From NCBI RefSeq assembly GCF_900105905.1, contig NZ_FNSV01000005.1:6572001-6636000 (forward strand): DNA of 64,000 nt, read 5' to 3'. This document shows, piece by piece, positions 25,545 to 33,554 of the stretch; the stretch's first letter is position 1, and every line of letters begins with the position of its first letter. The stretch is from Rhodococcus koreensis. Lineage in GTDB: Bacteria; Actinomycetota; Actinomycetes; Mycobacteriales; Mycobacteriaceae. The translations under genes and the position numbers were made by a program. The notes under the pieces are model-generated. The model was not told where the DNA came from and made no database searches. It worked only from the letters and a program-made list of their open reading frames with translations.

Positions 25545-26060
25545 CTACGGGCGCAGTCCGGATTCGACGTTGGCGGCGATCCGCCGGAGCAGACCCGCCA
25601 GCACCGCGCATTCGTCCTCGTCCAGTCCCTCGAGGAATTGCCGGTCGCGTTCGACGCGCTGCGGGAATTCGGTGTCGACGAGGGCGCGTCCGGCCTCGGT
25701 CAGATGGAGCAGCACGACCCGGCCGTCCCGTTCGAAGGGCAGCCGTTCCACCAACCCCAGCCTGCCCAGGCGGTCGACGTGCTTGGTAGTGGAGGCGCCG
25801 CTGAGCATGGTCACGGCGGTGACCTCGCTGGCCCGCAGGGGTCGATCGCTCCGGGCGAGCACGCACAGGACGTCGAACTCGGCCCTCGAGACCCCGCTCG
25901 CGTCGAGGGCACGGTCGAGTTGCTGCAGGGCCTGGGATCCGATCCGGGTGATGCGACCCATCACCTCGATCGGTGACGTGTCCACGTCGGGATGGGTCTC
26001 CGCCCATTCGCGTCGTACGCGATCGGTGAAATCCTCATCCGGACGTGGGGCAGGGCTCAT
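25545..26060 (-). CDS. MarR-family transcriptional regulator
   Basis: 171 residues from ATG 26060 (MSPAPRPDEDFTDRV). Longer starts exist but run into the operator region. The winged-helix core has VSRAEFDVLCVLARSD, LRASEVTAVTMLSGASTTKHVDRL and the wing RDGRVVLLHLTEAG. MarR dimers typically repress a divergent exporter; here the divergent neighbour is a FUSC-type membrane protein. The near-palindrome around 26103-26116 is its likely site. Confidence 0.92.
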   Translation of the reverse strand: MSPAPRPDEDFTDRVRREWAETHPDVDTSPIEVMGRITRIGSQALQQLDRALDASGVSRAEFDVLCVLARSDRPLRASEVTAVTMLSGASTTKHVDRLGRLGLVERLPFERDGRVVLLHLTEAGRALVDTEFPQRVERDRQFLEGLDEDECAVLAGLLRRIAANVESGLRP

Positions 26061-26080
26061 GAAAACCATCGTAGCGATCA

Positions 26081-26117
26081 ACTTCACACTATTTCACAAC
26101 TATTTTACTAGTGAAGT
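26081..26117. promoter_or_regulatory. Candidate MarR operator region
   Basis: A TTTAC-TA-GTGAA near-palindrome (about 26104-26115) lies within an AT-rich segment, and ACTTCAC (26081-26087) pairs with GTGAAGT (26111-26117). It is placed between the MarR gene and the FUSC gene. Confidence 0.5.
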
Positions 26118-26135
26118 ATACGGTACGCTGAGGTC

Positions 26136-27548
26136 ATGCAGGCTTCTCCTCGATACGCACCCGACCTCAGCCGGCTCCATCACTCCCGTGGGGCGCTGGC
26201 CCACTCGGTGGCGCCGTCGACGTGGCGCCGGGCGTTCGAGGTCCGGACCGCGGACGCCACCATCGCTCCCGCCCTGCGGGTGGGTGCGGCGACGGCTCTG
26301 GTGCTGGTGATCGGCGGCCTGCTCGGGCACGGCAACCTCGCCGGCTTCGCGGCGCTGGGTGCGCTGACCGCCGCATTCGGCCGATACGAGCCGTACCCGC
26401 GGCTCGCCCGCAAGACGGGTCTCGTCGGTGTCGCACTCGTCGTCTTCGTCGCCGGGGGAGCACTCCTCGGTGCGGCCGGACTGTCCCTCTGGCTGCAGAT
26501 AGCGCTCATGGCCGTGGCGTCGGGGATCGCCGCATGGCTGCTGGCGGCGTTCCGGATCGCCGGCCCCGGTCCCGTCATCCTGATCTTCGCGGCCACCGCG
26601 GCGGCCGGGTACTCGACGCGGCTCGCCGATCTCGGGCCGGCAGTCGTGGCCGTGGCGACCGGTGTCGTCGTGGGCTGGATCGCCGCCATGACCCCCTGCC
26701 TGTTCGTTCCCCTCGGTCCCGCGCGACTGGCGGCGGCGCGGGCGCTCGCCGCCGTCGCAAAGCTGGAACGTGCGCACGACGTCTCCGCGATCGCGGCCGC
26801 CCGCAAGGCCATCGACAACGCGCGAGACGTGATCGCGCACAGCGGCCGGGGCCGGGACGGTCACTCCCACCAGTTGTTCGCGCTCCTCGCCGAAGCGGAC
26901 ACAGTGGTCGACCGGTGGGCGCACGAGCGTGACCACGACACCCTGCGTGCGCTCGTCGACCACGAGTCGGAGCTTCGTAAGGTGAAGCGCCGCAGCGACC
27001 TTCCGTCTTTCACTGCGGAGGCCGCGGCGCTGCCGAAGCCGGTCGGCTTCCTCGCGGAAGGTGTCCGGGGGCTGCGGTCGCGTGAGGGGATCGTCAATGC
27101 CGCCCGCATCGCCGCCGCTGCCGCGCTGGCCGGATGGATCTGTGTGGCAGTGGGATTGGAACATCCGCTGTGGGCGTCGATGGGTGCGATGGCCGCGATG
27201 CAGGGGTTCAACTTCAGTCAGACGGTGCAGCGGGGAATTCAACGTCTCGTCGGCAACGTGGCGGGCGCCGTCCTCGCCGCCGGGCTGATCGCCGCGGCGA
27301 TGGGGTACTGGCAGACCGTCGTGGTGATCGTGGTGCTGCAGACCGTGACCGAACTGGTGGTCATCAAGAACTACGCGTTCGCGTCCGTCGCCATCACTCC
27401 CATGGCGTTGCTGCTGACGGGTCTCGGCTCGGCGGTGGCGCCGGACATCGCGGTGAGCCGCGTCGTCGACACGCTCGTCGGTGTGGTGGTCGGTGTGATC
27501 GTCTCGGCCGTCGCGATCAGCCGGACGGACCACCATCACGTGGCCTGA
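26136..27548 (+). CDS. FUSC-family (aromatic-acid-exporter-like) membrane protein
   Basis: 470 residues. Two clusters of membrane helices (about 45-200 and 320-460) flank a cytoplasmic helical region (ALAAVAKLERAHD ... ESELRKVKRR), the layout of FUSC/YccS-like exporters. In the second half, LEHPLWASMGAMAAMQGFN is a family-like re-entrant segment. Likely exports weak acids or aromatic compounds at the plasma membrane. Regulated by the divergent MarR gene, which fits a substrate-induced efflux role. Confidence 0.85.
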   Translation: MQASPRYAPDLSRLHHSRGALAHSVAPSTWRRAFEVRTADATIAPALRVGAATALVLVIGGLLGHGNLAGFAALGALTAAFGRYEPYPRLARKTGLVGVALVVFVAGGALLGAAGLSLWLQIALMAVASGIAAWLLAAFRIAGPGPVILIFAATAAAGYSTRLADLGPAVVAVATGVVVGWIAAMTPCLFVPLGPARLAAARALAAVAKLERAHDVSAIAAARKAIDNARDVIAHSGRGRDGHSHQLFALLAEADTVVDRWAHERDHDTLRALVDHESELRKVKRRSDLPSFTAEAAALPKPVGFLAEGVRGLRSREGIVNAARIAAAAALAGWICVAVGLEHPLWASMGAMAAMQGFNFSQTVQRGIQRLVGNVAGAVLAAGLIAAAMGYWQTVVVIVVLQTVTELVVIKNYAFASVAITPMALLLTGLGSAVAPDIAVSRVVDTLVGVVVGVIVSAVAISRTDHHHVA

Positions 27549-27554
27549 GGGCGC

Positions 27555-27956
27555 TCAGATTCCGGTCGCGGAAACGTAACCGGCGAATCCGATCGCGCAC
27601 GCGCCCGCGCAGAGGAGGAGGGTCCCGCACGCCACCGGCCACGCGAGCGTGCGGCGCGCGATGCGGGCGATCGTGACCGCGCCGCCCATCACGGTCACCA
27701 GTGCCGCGACCGCGAGTGCGACGCACACCGCGATCCACGCGTTCTCGGCGCTGCAGGATTCGGGCGGGCAGTAGTCCAGGAACAGCAGCCAGAAGAACGC
27801 CGCGACCGCGGAGATGCTGGCGACCGCGACCGCGACGACGATCGCTGCCGCCGACGCCGCCACGTCCCAGCCGTTCAGTGACGGGCGCTGTTCGTCACCG
27901 GTGCGTGGATGATTCCATGGTTGTGGCAGAGGCCCCCCTTGCTGCATGTTCGTCAC
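27555..27956 (-). CDS. Small membrane protein, hypothetical
   Basis: 133 residues from a GTG at 27956 that overlaps the TetR stop by 4 nt. An ATG at 27947 is a close alternative. Three membrane helices are visible (AASAAAIVVAVAVASISAVAAFF, then two later), with a Cys-containing loop DYCPPESCSAENAW between helices 1 and 2. Coupled to the TetR gene; function unknown. Confidence 0.7.
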   Translation of the reverse strand: MTNMQQGGPLPQPWNHPRTGDEQRPSLNGWDVAASAAAIVVAVAVASISAVAAFFWLLFLDYCPPESCSAENAWIAVCVALAVAALVTVMGGAVTIARIARRTLAWPVACGTLLLCAGACAIGFAGYVSATGI

Positions 27957-28552
27957 AGTACATCCGCGGCCGGGGGGATCGGCGGCGGCAGCGGTGACCC
28001 GTCCGGGCGCAACCCCGCGAGGAACACCGTGATCAGCCGCGGAACGAGATTGGCCGTCGTGTCCTCGAACATCAGCACGTGCGGCCGGGTGAGCATCGCG
28101 ATCCCCATGATGATCTCGAGCGGCACGACGTCCTCGCGGATGAGCCCGAACTCCTGGAGCCGGTGAATGAGCTCGGTGACCGACGCCTTCGTCTGCTCCC
28201 GCGTGTCGCGCACGTCGGGCGGTAGTTCGTCGAGGCTGTTGACCAGCGCGGGCACCAACGCTCCCATCCGCAGATCGACCACCGCGTCGACGAACCGTCG
28301 CCATGCCGCCTCGGGGTCGTCGGCGCACTCGTCCAGCGCCCGGGCTGCGAGTTCGCGGACCTCGGTGAGCGTCGTGCGGGCGACGGCGTGGGCGAGGTCG
28401 TCCCGGCTCGGAAAATTCCGGTAGAGGGTGGCGATTCCGACGCCGGCGTGCGCGGCGATGGCGTCGAGCGGCGCGTCGTGCCCGCGGTCGGCGAACACCG
28501 CCCGGGCTGCCTTGATCAGGGTGTTGCGGCGTTCCAGCGCGTCGGCTCGCAT
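27953..28552 (-). CDS. TetR-family regulator
   Basis: 199 residues from ATG 28552 (MRADALERRNTLIKAARAVF). HTH segment APLDAIAAHAGVGIATLYRNFPSRDDLAHAV is textbook TetR. The C-terminal ligand domain is helical. Upstream extension would run through the operator repeats and is rejected. Divergent from the YhgE/ABC-2-like membrane gene, which is its likely target through the twin sites at 28590-28628. Confidence 0.92.
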   Translation of the reverse strand: MRADALERRNTLIKAARAVFADRGHDAPLDAIAAHAGVGIATLYRNFPSRDDLAHAVARTTLTEVRELAARALDECADDPEAAWRRFVDAVVDLRMGALVPALVNSLDELPPDVRDTREQTKASVTELIHRLQEFGLIREDVVPLEIIMGIAMLTRPHVLMFEDTTANLVPRLITVFLAGLRPDGSPLPPPIPPAADVL

Positions 28553-28589
28553 CGGGGGCACCTCTCTCGTTTGACAACCCAGCATAACC

Positions 28590-28628
28590 GGAGGAATATT
28601 CTCCACAAGTACTGGAGGAATTTCCTCC
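28590..28628. promoter_or_regulatory. Twin TetR operator
   Basis: Two copies of GGAG-7 nt-CTCC (28590-28604 and 28614-28628) start 24 bp apart in the promoter between the TetR gene and the divergent membrane gene. A TTGACA lies at 28571-28576 just upstream. Confidence 0.65.
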
Positions 28629-28649
28629 ACTTAGTTGAAGGGGAGTCCG

Positions 28650-29684
28650 ATGAGCGCTGCGGATACCGGGACACTCGACCCGCGCGTCGAGCCCGCCGGG
28701 CAGACGAGCAACGGCCCGTCCGATCCGGTGAAAATGATCGCCGTCGTGCTGGGACTCACCGCCGTGATCGCCGTGATGCTGCTGGCGTTCGCGCTGCCCG
28801 CCGTCCACAGCGGCCCGCACGACCTGCGGCTGGGCGTCGCCGGGCCCGACGCGGCCGTCACCCGGATCGATGCCGCACTCGACGCGGGCCGCCCGGGGGT
28901 CTTCGCCACCGAGCGGTTCGCGGACGCCGAGGCGGTCCGGACGGCGATCGAGCACCGGGAGGTGGTCGGCGGAATCGTCGCGACACCGGAGGGCATGAAG
29001 GTCCTGTCCGCCTGCGCAGGCGGGGCGCCCATCGCGCAGACGATGAACGGTCTCGCGGCGGGTATGAGCGCGACTGCGGGACAGCCTGTTCCGGTCGAGG
29101 ACGTCGTTCCGTTGACGGCTGACGACCCTGCCGGGGCCGGCCTCGGCGGCATGGCGCTTCCGCTGGTCTTCGGCGGCATGATCCCCGCGATCGTGCTGGT
29201 GCGACTGTTTCCGCACAGCGTCACGAGCAGGGTGGCGGGGGCGGTGCTCTTCGCCGTGAGCGCCGGACTGGCGCTGACCGCAATTCTGCAGTTCGGTCTC
29301 GGAAGCGTCGACGGCGACTACTGGACGACGTCCGGTGCCGTCATCCTCGGGATCGCCGCCATTTCCCTGACCGTCCTCGGACTCGAATCCGTTCTGGGCA
29401 TCGCGGGGTTCGCGCTCGGAGCGGTGACGATGATGTTCCTCGCCAACCCGCTGTCGGGACTGGCGACCTCCCCGGCGTGGCTGCCCTCGGGGTGGGGCGC
29501 GTTCGGTCAGCTCCTGCCGCCCGGAGCGGCGGGAACCGTGGTGCGGTCGACGGCGTTCTTCGACGGACACGGAGCCGGCGCGGGCCTGCTCGTGCTGACC
29601 TGCTGGATCCTGTTCGGGCTCGGACTGTGCCTGGTATCCGGACTGCGTGAGCGGCGCGCCCCGCAAGAGCCGGCCGTCGCCTGA
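28650..29684 (+). CDS. Multi-pass membrane protein (YhgE/ABC-2-like)
   Basis: 344 residues from ATG 28650, with GAAGGGGAG upstream. One N-terminal helix (MIAVVLGLTAVIAVMLLAFALP), an extracytoplasmic domain of about 110 residues, then about five or six helices. This is the layout of YhgE/Pip or ABC-2-type membrane components. No ATPase is nearby, so partners would be encoded elsewhere. Controlled by the divergent TetR gene; this arrangement is common for drug- or lipid-related exporters in actinobacteria. Family call is tentative. Confidence 0.7.
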   Translation: MSAADTGTLDPRVEPAGQTSNGPSDPVKMIAVVLGLTAVIAVMLLAFALPAVHSGPHDLRLGVAGPDAAVTRIDAALDAGRPGVFATERFADAEAVRTAIEHREVVGGIVATPEGMKVLSACAGGAPIAQTMNGLAAGMSATAGQPVPVEDVVPLTADDPAGAGLGGMALPLVFGGMIPAIVLVRLFPHSVTSRVAGAVLFAVSAGLALTAILQFGLGSVDGDYWTTSGAVILGIAAISLTVLGLESVLGIAGFALGAVTMMFLANPLSGLATSPAWLPSGWGAFGQLLPPGAAGTVVRSTAFFDGHGAGAGLLVLTCWILFGLGLCLVSGLRERRAPQEPAVA

Positions 29685-29704
29685 CCCTGTGGTTTGATGG
29701 CGGC

Positions 29705-30373
29705 ATGGGGGAACGACGGATCGTCCGCCGACTGGTCGGCATCGGAGCGGGCCTCGGCGCGCTCGCGGTCCTCGTCGTCGCGGCCTCGACGGTGTGGATC
29801 TCGCGCGAGGCCGAGGGGCACGTCTACGACGTCGAGGGCGCACCCGAAGCCCCGGTGGTCATCGTTCTCGGTGCGCAGGTACGCGACGGCAAACCCCGGG
29901 AGTATCTGGCCGGGCGCCTCGACGTCGCCGTCCGCCTCGTGCAGGACGGGCGGGCGCGGGCGGTGCTCGTCTCGGGCGACGGCGCGGGCAGGTCCGGCGA
30001 CGAGATCGCGGCGATGACGGAATACCTGGTCGAGAAGGGCATCGACCGCAGCCGGATCGTCGGCGACCGGTACGGGCTCGACACCTACGACACGTGCGCT
30101 CGGGCCGTCCAGACATACGGAGTGACCAAGGCGCTGATCGTCACTCAGGGTTTCCACGTCCCCCGCGCGGTCGCGCTGTGCCGCGGCGCCGGGATCGATG
30201 TCGCCGGCGTCAACGCCGGGTGCGAATGCCGCCCGATCACGATGGCCAGGAACACCGTGCGCGAATCGCTGGCCCGGCCCAAGGCCGTCCTCGACCTGCT
30301 GTCCCGGCGCGATCCGGTGGTGGTCTCCGAACCCGAGGACTCGCTCGGCAAGGCCCTCGCCGCCGGGGACTGA
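29705..30373 (+). CDS. SanA/YdcF-family (DUF218) membrane-anchored protein
   Basis: 222 residues. An N-terminal membrane anchor (about 10-30) precedes a DUF218 domain with VVIVLGAQVRDGKPREYLAGRLD, VLVSGDGAG and MTEYLVEKGIDRSRI. The end part has THDTC-like DTYDTCARAV and VTQGFHVPRAVALCR. Family members affect envelope integrity and polysaccharide precursors, but chemistry is unproven. Starts 20 nt after the membrane gene, so may be cotranscribed. Confidence 0.88.
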   Translation: MGERRIVRRLVGIGAGLGALAVLVVAASTVWISREAEGHVYDVEGAPEAPVVIVLGAQVRDGKPREYLAGRLDVAVRLVQDGRARAVLVSGDGAGRSGDEIAAMTEYLVEKGIDRSRIVGDRYGLDTYDTCARAVQTYGVTKALIVTQGFHVPRAVALCRGAGIDVAGVNAGCECRPITMARNTVRESLARPKAVLDLLSRRDPVVVSEPEDSLGKALAAGD

Positions 30374-30441
30374 CCTCGAACCGCCGCGGTGCGGTAGTCG
30401 CGTCGGTAGGCTTCGACGCGTCGACGATCGGGAGGCTCACG

Positions 30442-31521
30442 ATGGTTGCGGGTGCACGACCGGATCCCGGTCCGCGTGAGGTCCGGAAGTGGCGTCGCTA
30501 CCTCGCCGACGAACGTGCCGAGGCGGCCGTCTACCGCGATCTCGCGAAACGCCGCACCGGTGAGGAACGCGAGATTCTGCTGGCGCTCGCCGACGCCGAG
30601 GGACGGCACGAGGCGCACTGGCGTGCACTGCTCGGCGAGCACGTCGGCAAACCCGTTCGCGGTGACGTCCGCACGCGCATCCTCGGAGTGCTGGCCCGGC
30701 GGTTCGGATCGGTGTTCGTGCTCGCCCTCGCGCAACGCGTGGAGACCCGGTCGCCATACCTGACCGACGTCGACGCCACCGTCGCCATGGGCGCGGACGA
30801 GCGCATCCACGAAGAAGTGGTGCGGGCGCTGGCGGCCCGTGGGCGAAATCGTCTGTCCGGCACGTTTCGTGCTGCCGTGTTCGGTGCCAACGACGGCCTG
30901 GTCAGCAATCTCGCCCTGGTGCTCGGTATCAGCGGCAGCGGCGTCGACAATCACATCGTGCTGCTGACCGGGCTCGCCGGTCTGCTCGCGGGCGCGTTGT
31001 CGATGGGTGCGGGCGAGTACGTGTCCGTGCGGTCGCAGCGTGAACTGCTCGAGGCGTCGGCGCCGGGGGAGGGGGCTCGCGCGGCAGTGCCGCTCCTCGA
31101 CGTCGACGCGAATGAACTCGCACTCGTGTACCGGGCGCGGGGCATGCCCGCCGAAGACGCCGAGAAACGCGCCGCCGACGTGTTGAAGAGAGCTGTTCAG
31201 CCCGAGGCTGTTTCGGGTTCGGAGGCCGTCGACCAGCACGAGGCCATCGGCACCGGACTCGGTGCGGCGGCGGCGAGTTTCTGCTTCTTCGCGTCCGGTG
31301 CGGTGATCCCCGTGCTGCCGTATCTCTTCGGGATGGAAGGGACTGCCGCGCTCGTGGTCGCCGCCGCGCTCGTCGGCGTCGCGCTGCTCGGAACCGGCCT
31401 GGTGGTGGGGTTGCTGTCGGGTGGACCCCCGGTCAAACGGGCGCTACGCCAGCTGGCAATCGGGTACGGCGCAGCCGCCGCCACCTACGTGCTGGGCATG
31501 CTGTTCGGAACCGGCGCCTGA
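30442..31521 (+). CDS. Ferritin-like/VIT1-CCC1 fusion (membrane-bound ferritin MbfA-like)
   Basis: 359 residues from ATG 30442 with GGAGG upstream. N-terminal helical ferritin-like domain (about 20-140) has acidic di-iron-type residues (DERAEAAVYRDLA, ADAEGRHEAHW, GADERIHEEVVRAL). The C-terminal VIT1/CCC1 transporter domain has FGANDGLVSNLALVLG, SMGAGEYVSVRSQREL and five membrane helices. Homologous fusions (MbfA) export iron or manganese and protect against peroxide. Likely a plasma-membrane metal exporter. Confidence 0.9.
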   Translation: MVAGARPDPGPREVRKWRRYLADERAEAAVYRDLAKRRTGEEREILLALADAEGRHEAHWRALLGEHVGKPVRGDVRTRILGVLARRFGSVFVLALAQRVETRSPYLTDVDATVAMGADERIHEEVVRALAARGRNRLSGTFRAAVFGANDGLVSNLALVLGISGSGVDNHIVLLTGLAGLLAGALSMGAGEYVSVRSQRELLEASAPGEGARAAVPLLDVDANELALVYRARGMPAEDAEKRAADVLKRAVQPEAVSGSEAVDQHEAIGTGLGAAAASFCFFASGAVIPVLPYLFGMEGTAALVVAAALVGVALLGTGLVVGLLSGGPPVKRALRQLAIGYGAAAATYVLGMLFGTGA

Positions 31522-31554
31522 GAACGTCATCATCACCACGGGTGTGGAATCCGC

Positions 31555-31869
31555 TCAGGCGGGTGCGGTCGCCACGGCGTCGAGGAGCCCCGGGAAGCGG
31601 GCGTCGATGTCGGATCTGCGCAGCTGTGCCATCCGGGAATTGCCGCGGTCGACCTGCTTGATCAGCCCCGCCTCGCGCAGGACCTTGAAGTGGTGGCTGC
31701 GGGTCGACTTGGACACGGGCAGCCCGAACGACGTGCAGTGACGTTCCGCGCCTTCGGCCTCGACCAAGAGCTTCTGCACGACCTCCAGTCGCAGGGGGTC
31801 GGCGAGTGCGGCGAGCACGGAGACCAGTTCGATCTCGTCGACTGCGGGATGTCCCTCGGCGTCGGGCAC
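31555..31869 (-). CDS. ArsR-like winged-helix regulator
   Basis: 104 residues from GTG 31869 (VPDAEGHPAVDEIELVSVL), with GGAGG six bases upstream. Core has ALADPLRLEVVQKLL and KSTRSHHFKVLREAGLIKQVDRG, typical ArsR. A single Cys (RHCTSFG) makes metal sensing unlikely. It faces a 5'-truncated MFS gene only about 50 bp away, consistent with an original regulator-exporter pair now damaged. Confidence 0.88.
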   Translation of the reverse strand: MPDAEGHPAVDEIELVSVLAALADPLRLEVVQKLLVEAEGAERHCTSFGLPVSKSTRSHHFKVLREAGLIKQVDRGNSRMAQLRRSDIDARFPGLLDAVATAPA

Positions 31870-31916
31870 TGCGCACCTCCAGGTTCGGGTCTTCGACCAC
31901 CAGACCGAAGGTTCGC

Positions 31917-32741
31917 CTTGCATCGAACCTCACGGGTCTGCTCGCCGCGATGGTGGGCATCGTCCAGGGCGGGCCCTGGGGCTGGGGCAGCCCGGCGGTA
32001 GTGGCGTCGTTCGTCCTCGCCATCGCGCTGCTGATCGGGTTCGCCCGCGTCGAATCGCGACGCCCGGCCCCGCTGCTGGATCTCGAATTGCTCACCCACC
32101 CGCGGTTCATGGCACTGTGCCTCGTTCCGGTGGCAGCGTCGTTCGGCTTCGTCACGCTGCTCACCTACTTCCCGACCTTCCTCCAGTACGTGGCCGGACA
32201 GTCTTCGGCGAAGGCGGGCCTCGTGACCGTGCTCCTCACGATTCCGGTCGTGGTGGGCCCGCTCGCGGCGGGCCGCGCCGTCGGCGCCGGGGTGAACCCG
32301 CTCGTCGTGATCTGGATCAGCCTGGGAGCGTTGATCGCCGGCGACCTGGGGCTGCTGCTGGCGGGCCCCGACACGGTGGTCGCGGTCATCGCGGTGCCGC
32401 TGCTGCTCGCGGGATCCGGCATGGGACTGTCCGCCGGTCTCGTCGACGGTCAGGCACTCGCACTCGTCCCCGAGGAAAAGGCGGGTATGGCTGCGGGGGT
32501 GGTGAACACGATGCGGCTGGGCAGCGAGGCCCTCGCGGTGGCCGTGTACGCGGCGCTGCTCACCGGCCTCGCCACCCGCCGCGTCGACGAAGGGCTGACC
32601 GCGGTCGACGCCTACGACAGCGCGTTCCACACGACGCTCGTCGTGCTGGCCGTCGTCGTCGCCGGGTTGTCGGGTCTCATCGTGGTGCTGCTGCGACCCG
32701 GGGCGAGCGCGATCAGATCGCGGAGCCGCCGTTCGGGCTGA
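31917..32741 (+). pseudogene. DHA2-type MFS transporter, N-terminal half missing
   Basis: Reads like the C-terminal half of a 14-helix drug:H+ antiporter: GIVQGGPWGWGSPAV, RRPAPLLDLELLTHPRF, TYFPTFLQYVAGQSSAKAGL, then PEEKAGMAAGVVNTMRLGSEAL. About 190 residues with the first helices and MFS motif A region are absent. The upstream in-frame DNA is Arg/Ser/Thr-rich and overlaps the ArsR gene promoter. No good ribosome site precedes the conserved part. Its end overlaps the SDR gene end by 29 bp on the opposite strand. A truncated remnant is the simplest reading. Confidence 0.8.
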
Positions 32742-33537
32742 TGGCCTGCCCGACGAGGTAGTGCTCGTCGCTCGCGAGATGCAGCACCGTGGAGGCGTAT
32801 TCGTCGACCGACCCGAAGCGCCCCGCCGGGCAACTCTGCCAGAGCCGGTTGCGGCCGGTCTCGCCGATCTGCTCGAGGTAGCCGTTGAAGGCGGGCGTCG
32901 CGACGCCGCCGGGCGCCATCGCGTTGACGAAGATGTTCGCGCCTGCCACCTCCAACGCCACGGAGCGGGTGAACGCGACCACCGCGCCCTTGGTGGCGCT
33001 GTAGTGCGGACTGTGCGCACTGCGCGCCGAGATGCCTGCGATCGACGCGATGTTGACGATGCGCCCGTACCGCTGCGGTTCCATCAGTCGCAGCGCCTCA
33101 CGGGTGCAGTAGAACACGCCGTGCACGTTGACGTCCCAGTACCGCAACCATTCTTCGTCGGTGATCTCGCTGGTGAACCGGAGCGAGTCGCGTTCCACCG
33201 GGGTCTGCAGGTAGGCGTAGAGCGTGTTGCGACGCTCGGTGTCGATCGGCCGGTTGGGCGTCAGCGCGGCATTGTTGACGAGCGCGTGCACGGTGCCGAA
33301 CTGCTCGACCGCGGCCGCGAACAGGTCGTGGACCTCCGCACTCGACGACACGTCGCAGCGCACGGCGAGGCAGGTGCCACCGGCTTCCTCGATCTCGCGA
33401 CGGGCCTCGTCCAACGATGCGTCGCTGACATCGCAGATGACGACCTTCGCGCCCTCGTGGGCCAGGGTGACGGCGATCGCCTTGCCCAGGCCCGGTCCGG
33501 CGCCGGTCACCACGGCCACTTTGTCCTTCATTCGCAT
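32713..33537 (-). CDS. SDR-family oxidoreductase
   Basis: 274 residues. Classical SDR: TGAGPGLGKAIA cofactor motif, NNA, and catalytic YSATK with the upstream Ser (NIASIAG). An insertion at about 100-125 (IDTERRNTLYAYLQTPVERD) lies after the NNA strand. Good ribosome site GAGGAGAAG before the ATG. Last gene of the BKACE operon, so probably interconverts a hydroxy and keto acyl intermediate. Confidence 0.92.
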   Translation of the reverse strand: MRMKDKVAVVTGAGPGLGKAIAVTLAHEGAKVVICDVSDASLDEARREIEEAGGTCLAVRCDVSSSAEVHDLFAAAVEQFGTVHALVNNAALTPNRPIDTERRNTLYAYLQTPVERDSLRFTSEITDEEWLRYWDVNVHGVFYCTREALRLMEPQRYGRIVNIASIAGISARSAHSPHYSATKGAVVAFTRSVALEVAGANIFVNAMAPGGVATPAFNGYLEQIGETGRNRLWQSCPAGRFGSVDEYASTVLHLASDEHYLVGQAISPNGGSAI

Positions 33538-33554
33538 GTTCTTCTCCTCGTGGG

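Noticed and set aside
31806..31916. Native N-terminus for the MFS remnant
   Set aside because: Arg-rich sequence overlapping the ArsR gene, without membrane helix or ribosome site.
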